Positions 22,014 to 25,179 of a DNA stretch of 25,179 bases are shown here, piece by piece (position 1 is the first letter of the stretch; the number at the start of each line of letters is the position of its first letter). The stretch is from contig CAAGGT010000281.1 of NCBI GenBank assembly GCA_900769465.1, forward strand, positions 1-25,179, read 5' to 3'. The position numbers and the translations under genes were made by a program. This DNA is from Bacteroidaceae bacterium. GTDB lineage: Bacteria > Bacteroidota > Bacteroidia > Bacteroidales > Bacteroidaceae. The notes below the pieces were generated by a model that had not been told where the DNA came from, searched no databases, and saw only the letters and a list, made by a program, of their open reading frames with translations.

Positions 22014-23276
22014 ATGAACTACAAAAGAAGTGATTTCGAGATAATGGCCCCGGTGGGCTCGCGTGAGAGCCTTGCGGCAGCCATACAGGCAGGAGCAAAC
22101 TCCATCTATTTTGGCATAGAACACCTTAATATGCGTGCCCACTCGGCAAGCGCATTCTCAATAAACGACCTGCGCGAGATTGCTGAAATTTGCGACAAGC
22201 ATAACATAAAGAGCTACCTCACGGTAAACACCATCATCTACGAGGACGACCTTGCAATGATGTACAAGATTATCGATGCAGCCAAAGAGAGCGGCATCTC
22301 GGCAGTGATTGCCGCCGACGTTGCCGTTATGCAGTACTGCAACCGCATTGGTGTCGAGGTACACCTCTCTACACAGCTCAACATAAGCAACAGCGAGGCA
22401 ATGAAGTTCTACGCACAGTTTGCCGATGTGGTGGTGCTTGCACGTGAACTGAAGATGGAACAGGTTGCAGCAATACACAAGGTCATTGTTGACGAGAATA
22501 TCCGCGGCCCCAAAGGGGAGTTGCTTCGCATCGAAATGTTCTGCCACGGTGCATTGTGTATGGCCATCTCGGGCAAATGCTATCTCTCGCTCCACCAGCT
22601 CGGCCGCAGCGCCAACCGTGGCGAGTGTATGCAGGTGTGCCGTCGCGGCTACATTGTAAAGGACCGCGAGAGCGACATTGAGCTTGAGGTTGACAATAAA
22701 TATATAATGTCGCCCAAAGACCTCAAGACCATCCGTTTCATCGACCGTATGATTGAGAGCGGCGTGCGCGTGTTCAAGATTGAAGGTCGCGCGCGTGGTC
22801 CCGAATATGTACAGACCGTTGCCGGCTGCTACAACGAGGCACTCAATGCCTACCTTGCCGGCGAGCTCACCGAGGAGAAGAAGGATGCCTGGGACGAGCG
22901 CCTTGCCACAGTGTTCAACCGCGGTTTCTGGGATGGTTATTACCAGGGACAGAAACTGGGTGAGTGGAGCAACATATACGGTTCACAGGCCACCGAGCGC
23001 AAGGTTTACATAGGCAAAGCCATCAAGCACTTTTCAAAACTGGGCGTGGGCGAGTTCCTCATCGAGGCAGGCACCATCGATGCCGGCGAGAAGATTCTCA
23101 TCACCGGCCCCACAACAGGCGCCGTGTATCTGGAACTTGAGGACCCGCGCGTGAACCTCGAGCCGGTAGAGAAGGTGAACAAGGGCGACAGGGTATCGTT
23201 CAAAGTACCCTGCAAGGTGCGCCCAAGCGACAAACTCTACAAGATTGTAAAGACCGAACACGGCTGTTGCGATTAA
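22014..23276 (+). CDS. Peptidase U32 family protein, TrhP/YegQ-like tRNA hydroxylation factor
   Basis: A 420-residue U32 protein, the usual length for the TrhP/YegQ branch. It opens FEIMAPVGSRESLAAAIQAGANSIYFG, the conserved TIM-barrel start, and carries LSTQLNISN. The cysteine set FCHGALCMAISGKCYLS (C177, C182, C189) and RGECMQVC (C205, C209) is expected to hold an iron-sulfur cluster. KIEGRARGPEYV and a C-terminal beta-barrel (about 330-420) follow. E. coli TrhP uses prephenate in forming 5-hydroxyuridine at tRNA position 34. U32 relatives also act in 23S rRNA hydroxylation (RlhA) and ubiquinone synthesis, so the exact target is open. It is divergent from dusB through overlapping promoters and lies 22 bases ahead of the kinase gene. 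Confidence 0.88.
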   Translation: MNYKRSDFEIMAPVGSRESLAAAIQAGANSIYFGIEHLNMRAHSASAFSINDLREIAEICDKHNIKSYLTVNTIIYEDDLAMMYKIIDAAKESGISAVIAADVAVMQYCNRIGVEVHLSTQLNISNSEAMKFYAQFADVVVLARELKMEQVAAIHKVIVDENIRGPKGELLRIEMFCHGALCMAISGKCYLSLHQLGRSANRGECMQVCRRGYIVKDRESDIELEVDNKYIMSPKDLKTIRFIDRMIESGVRVFKIEGRARGPEYVQTVAGCYNEALNAYLAGELTEEKKDAWDERLATVFNRGFWDGYYQGQKLGEWSNIYGSQATERKVYIGKAIKHFSKLGVGEFLIEAGTIDAGEKILITGPTTGAVYLELEDPRVNLEPVEKVNKGDRVSFKVPCKVRPSDKLYKIVKTEHGCCD

Positions 23277-23298
23277 AGAGGCTACAAAGCAGCAGGGA

Positions 23299-24858
23299 AT
23301 GCTCACATCGGGATTCATATACAACGACAACGTCTTCGACAACAAGATACCTACCGGCAACGGCGGTGCCACATCGTTGTCCTACAAGGTGCGCATTGAC
23401 GGCAAGCAGCACTTTATGAAGCTCTTGCGCCCCGAGCTGCAGGACGACCTGCGCAACCGCACGCTCTTTTACAAGGAGTACGAGATTGGCAGTTCCATCT
23501 CAAACAGCCACGTGGCAAAATATGAGAGGATATGCGAGGACAAGGACGGCCTGTATATACTAATGGAATATATCTACGGCTCAACCGTTGAGGAGATACT
23601 GGTCACCGACAAAAGCTATTTTGCCAACGAGCAGAACCTTTGGAAATTCCTTCTCCAACTGCTCGAGGGCATCAGGTGCTTTCACAGGCGCGGCATAGCC
23701 TATCTCGATTTCTCGCCCAACAACATAATGCTCACCCAAGTGGGCAACAACGTCAAGATAGTTGACCTGGGATTCTGTTTCAACAACACCTATGGATACA
23801 CCGCCGGCACCACACCGCAGTTTGCACCGCCCGAAATAGGCAACATCAACGACATCGACGAGCGCAGCGACATATATGCCATCGGGCGCCTCATGCAATA
23901 CATCCGTGAGAAAAGCGGAGCAAGATACTCCCGGGATTTCGACCGCATAGCCCGTCGTTGCCTCAACGAAAAGAAAGAACAGCGCTTTGCATCAACCGAC
24001 GAGATGATGCGCGCCATACGCCGCCGCAACCTTCGCCGCAATGTACTGCTCTCATCACTCCTTGCCCTGCTGGCCCTCACCACCCTTTTCGCACTGTTCC
24101 CCGGGAAAGAAGCAATAACAACCGTTTCGTTGAGCGGTGTCGACTACAGCATTCTCTCACACAAAGAACGCACCTGCCAAGTCACCGGCGGCAAGGGCGA
24201 CGAGTGGAACATATACATTGCCGGGCACGCCACCATCGACGGCAAGCAATACCGCACCACACAGGTTGCCGGCGAGGCCTTCAAAGGCACACCAATAAAA
24301 TCGGTATTCCTGCCCGAGGGTATAGAGACCATATCCAACCACTCCTTTGCCGACTGCGATTCAGTTGTCACCATCTACATCCCAAGCACCGTAAGGAACA
24401 TAAACGGAGCGTTCTGCGGAATGAGAAACCTGAGGAGTGTGCGTATACCACCCGAAATGACAGTCATTGGCAGCGCTGCCTTTGTATTATGCACATCGTT
24501 GAGGGACATTGAGATACCCGAAGGCGTGGAACGCATAGGCCTCGACGCCTTTGCAAAATGCAGTTCACTGGAGAATGTCCTGTTGCCACAGTCGCTCAAG
24601 GCCATTGAACGCGGAGTGTTCTGGGAGTGTACGGCACTACGGGAGATAACCATCCCTGCCGGGGTGAGCGAGATTGGCGACTATGCATTCTATAACTGCA
24701 CAGCGTTGCGTGATGTTTATAACCACGCAGTCGAACCGCAGAAGATAACAATGATTTTCAACACGCCACAAGTAACGGTCCACGTCCCGGCACAATCATT
24801 GGAGGCATATAAAAAGGATTTCAACTGGCGGGAATATAACCTTGTGGGGGATTTATAA
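23299..24858 (+). CDS. Hanks-type protein kinase, single TM helix, C-terminal BspA-type leucine-rich repeats
   Basis: A 519-residue fusion. Residues 1-240 form a protein kinase fold: glycine-rich turn near 20-23 (GNGG), Lys41 (FMKLL) for the ATP phosphates, Glu60 or Glu62 on helix C, and catalytic loop YLDFSPNN (135-142). There HRD reads YLD and the usual Lys is Ser, but D137 and N142 remain. DLG at 156-158 stands for DFG, and PPE at 177-179 for APE. The catalytic set K41, D137, N142 and D156 is complete, so activity is plausible. A basic stretch RRRNLRR and a helix at about 249-267 follow. Residues 330-475 hold about six or seven 22-23-residue LRR_5 repeats (pattern SLRDIEIPEGVERIG-AF-KC), then a BspA-like cap. 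Positive-inside topology puts the kinase in the cytoplasm and the LRR outside the membrane. It is probably co-transcribed with the U32 gene (22-base gap). The ligand and substrate are unknown. Confidence 0.88.
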   Translation: MLTSGFIYNDNVFDNKIPTGNGGATSLSYKVRIDGKQHFMKLLRPELQDDLRNRTLFYKEYEIGSSISNSHVAKYERICEDKDGLYILMEYIYGSTVEEILVTDKSYFANEQNLWKFLLQLLEGIRCFHRRGIAYLDFSPNNIMLTQVGNNVKIVDLGFCFNNTYGYTAGTTPQFAPPEIGNINDIDERSDIYAIGRLMQYIREKSGARYSRDFDRIARRCLNEKKEQRFASTDEMMRAIRRRNLRRNVLLSSLLALLALTTLFALFPGKEAITTVSLSGVDYSILSHKERTCQVTGGKGDEWNIYIAGHATIDGKQYRTTQVAGEAFKGTPIKSVFLPEGIETISNHSFADCDSVVTIYIPSTVRNINGAFCGMRNLRSVRIPPEMTVIGSAAFVLCTSLRDIEIPEGVERIGLDAFAKCSSLENVLLPQSLKAIERGVFWECTALREITIPAGVSEIGDYAFYNCTALRDVYNHAVEPQKITMIFNTPQVTVHVPAQSLEAYKKDFNWREYNLVGDL

Positions 24859-25179
24859 CGCAGTGGAAGATTTTCCTCATTTGCCACTAACAATGACTGT
24901 TGCTCACACAGTGCCGGTGTTTCTTTGATATTACTATTGTACGCGGAAAAGTCCGCGATACATTCCAATAAATTTTTATTGCAAAAGGTAATCCGTCGCT
25001 GAAAGCGAAAGGGCAGCGTTGGGAGGCACAGTGAGCAGCCGAGCAATGCTTGGAAACAGGCGGCATGATGTTTGAGCGTAGCGAGTTCTTGCCGCCCCAA
25101 GCATTGCGACAAGCAGCGAGTGGCGAGGTGTGAACCGACTGAAGAATATTGCAGCAGCTGAGCTGATGCAATTTGTGAA
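24859..25179. repeat. Gene-free, highly structured right edge; probable dispersed repeat
   Basis: No ORF here looks real; minus-strand frames are low-complexity in codon use and run into the kinase gene. The region holds a stem at 24942-24947/24952-24957 (CGCGGA/TCCGCG, extended by TGTA/TACA). There is a compound stem with 11 bp (25043-25053 with 25097-25107) and 7 bp (25059-25065 with 25090-25096), and a 23-base near-palindrome at 25149-25171. It also has CGCTG/CAGCG arms around 24997-25018. From memory, similar sequence recurs in intergenic DNA of Bacteroides and Prevotella and is often mis-called as a small hypothetical protein. It continues past the window edge. Confidence 0.5.

Noticed and set aside
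21955..22098. N-terminal extension of DusB
   Set aside because: The extension crosses both divergent promoters and overlaps the U32 gene; the conserved protein begins at MKIANIEF.
24934..24962. Stem at 24942-24957 as the terminator of the kinase gene
   Set aside because: The stem is good, but the bases after it are ATACATTCC, and a short T-run begins only at about 24973. It is possible but not convincing.
24887..25171. Minus-strand open frame of 94 codons at the right edge, and the 131-codon frame at 24717-25112
   Set aside because: Both run through GC stems and a palindrome, have no RBS or promoter, and the longer one overlaps the kinase gene in antisense. They look like translated repeat sequence, not genes.
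1..25179. CRISPR array, prophage, insertion sequence or transposase genes
   Set aside because: No regularly spaced repeats, integrase, transposase or phage structural genes are visible in any frame.

Overview
The window reads as chromosomal DNA of a Bacteroidales bacterium (Bacteroides/Prevotella/Muribaculaceae type; the family cannot be settled by reading alone). Evidence: a SusD/RagB glycan-binding protein, a DUF4369 lipoprotein, a DUF4271-hemD-rnpA-yidD-tatD gene order that I recall as typical of Bacteroidetes, and many promoters of the Bacteroidetes sigma type (TTTG, 19-21 bases, TAnnTTTG) instead of -35/-10 boxes. Shine-Dalgarno sequences are mostly weak or absent, as usual in this group.

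Layout. (1) 1-4422: a glycan-foraging end, with the C-terminal part of a SusD-like protein, a terminator, and a separately transcribed 1157-residue secreted GH85 endo-beta-N-acetylglucosaminidase with accessory domains and a type IX-like tail. (2) 4424-6149: an NhaC-type antiporter on + and rpsO on -, each with its own promoter and terminator. (3) 6456-14233: nine co-directional, tightly packed genes (typA, a TlpA-like lipoprotein without its CxxC, yifB/comM, a LOG-family hydrolase, DUF4271, hemD, rnpA, yidD, tatD) with no T-tailed terminator between them. (4) 14340-16794: three genes coupled by ATGA overlaps (cupin sugar ketoisomerase, FemAB/GNAT-like acyltransferase, DegT aminotransferase), looking like a 3-acetamido-3,6-dideoxyhexose cassette. 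(5) 16848-17110: tRNA-Gln(UUG) with tandem promoters and a terminator shared with the convergent luxS. (6) 17125-19549, minus strand: nucleoside-gate membrane protein, then MTA/SAH nucleosidase and luxS (SAH detoxification and AI-2). (7) 19781-20929: PlsC-like acyltransferase, convergent with dusB. (8) 20971-24858: dusB and a U32 (TrhP-like) gene fire divergently from almost abutting promoters, followed by a kinase-TM-leucine-rich-repeat protein. (9) 24859-25179: no gene; a structured, probably dispersed repeat.

The items most worth pursuing are the inside-out receptor kinase (N-terminal Hanks-type kinase, one membrane helix, C-terminal BspA-type LRR), the head-to-head dusB/U32 promoters that tie two tRNA-modification genes together, the sugar cassette whose isomerase lacks the second histidine of its GxHxH motif, the 18-bp palindrome on the typA start site, the 16-bp hairpin in front of rnpA, and the structured repeat at the right edge.
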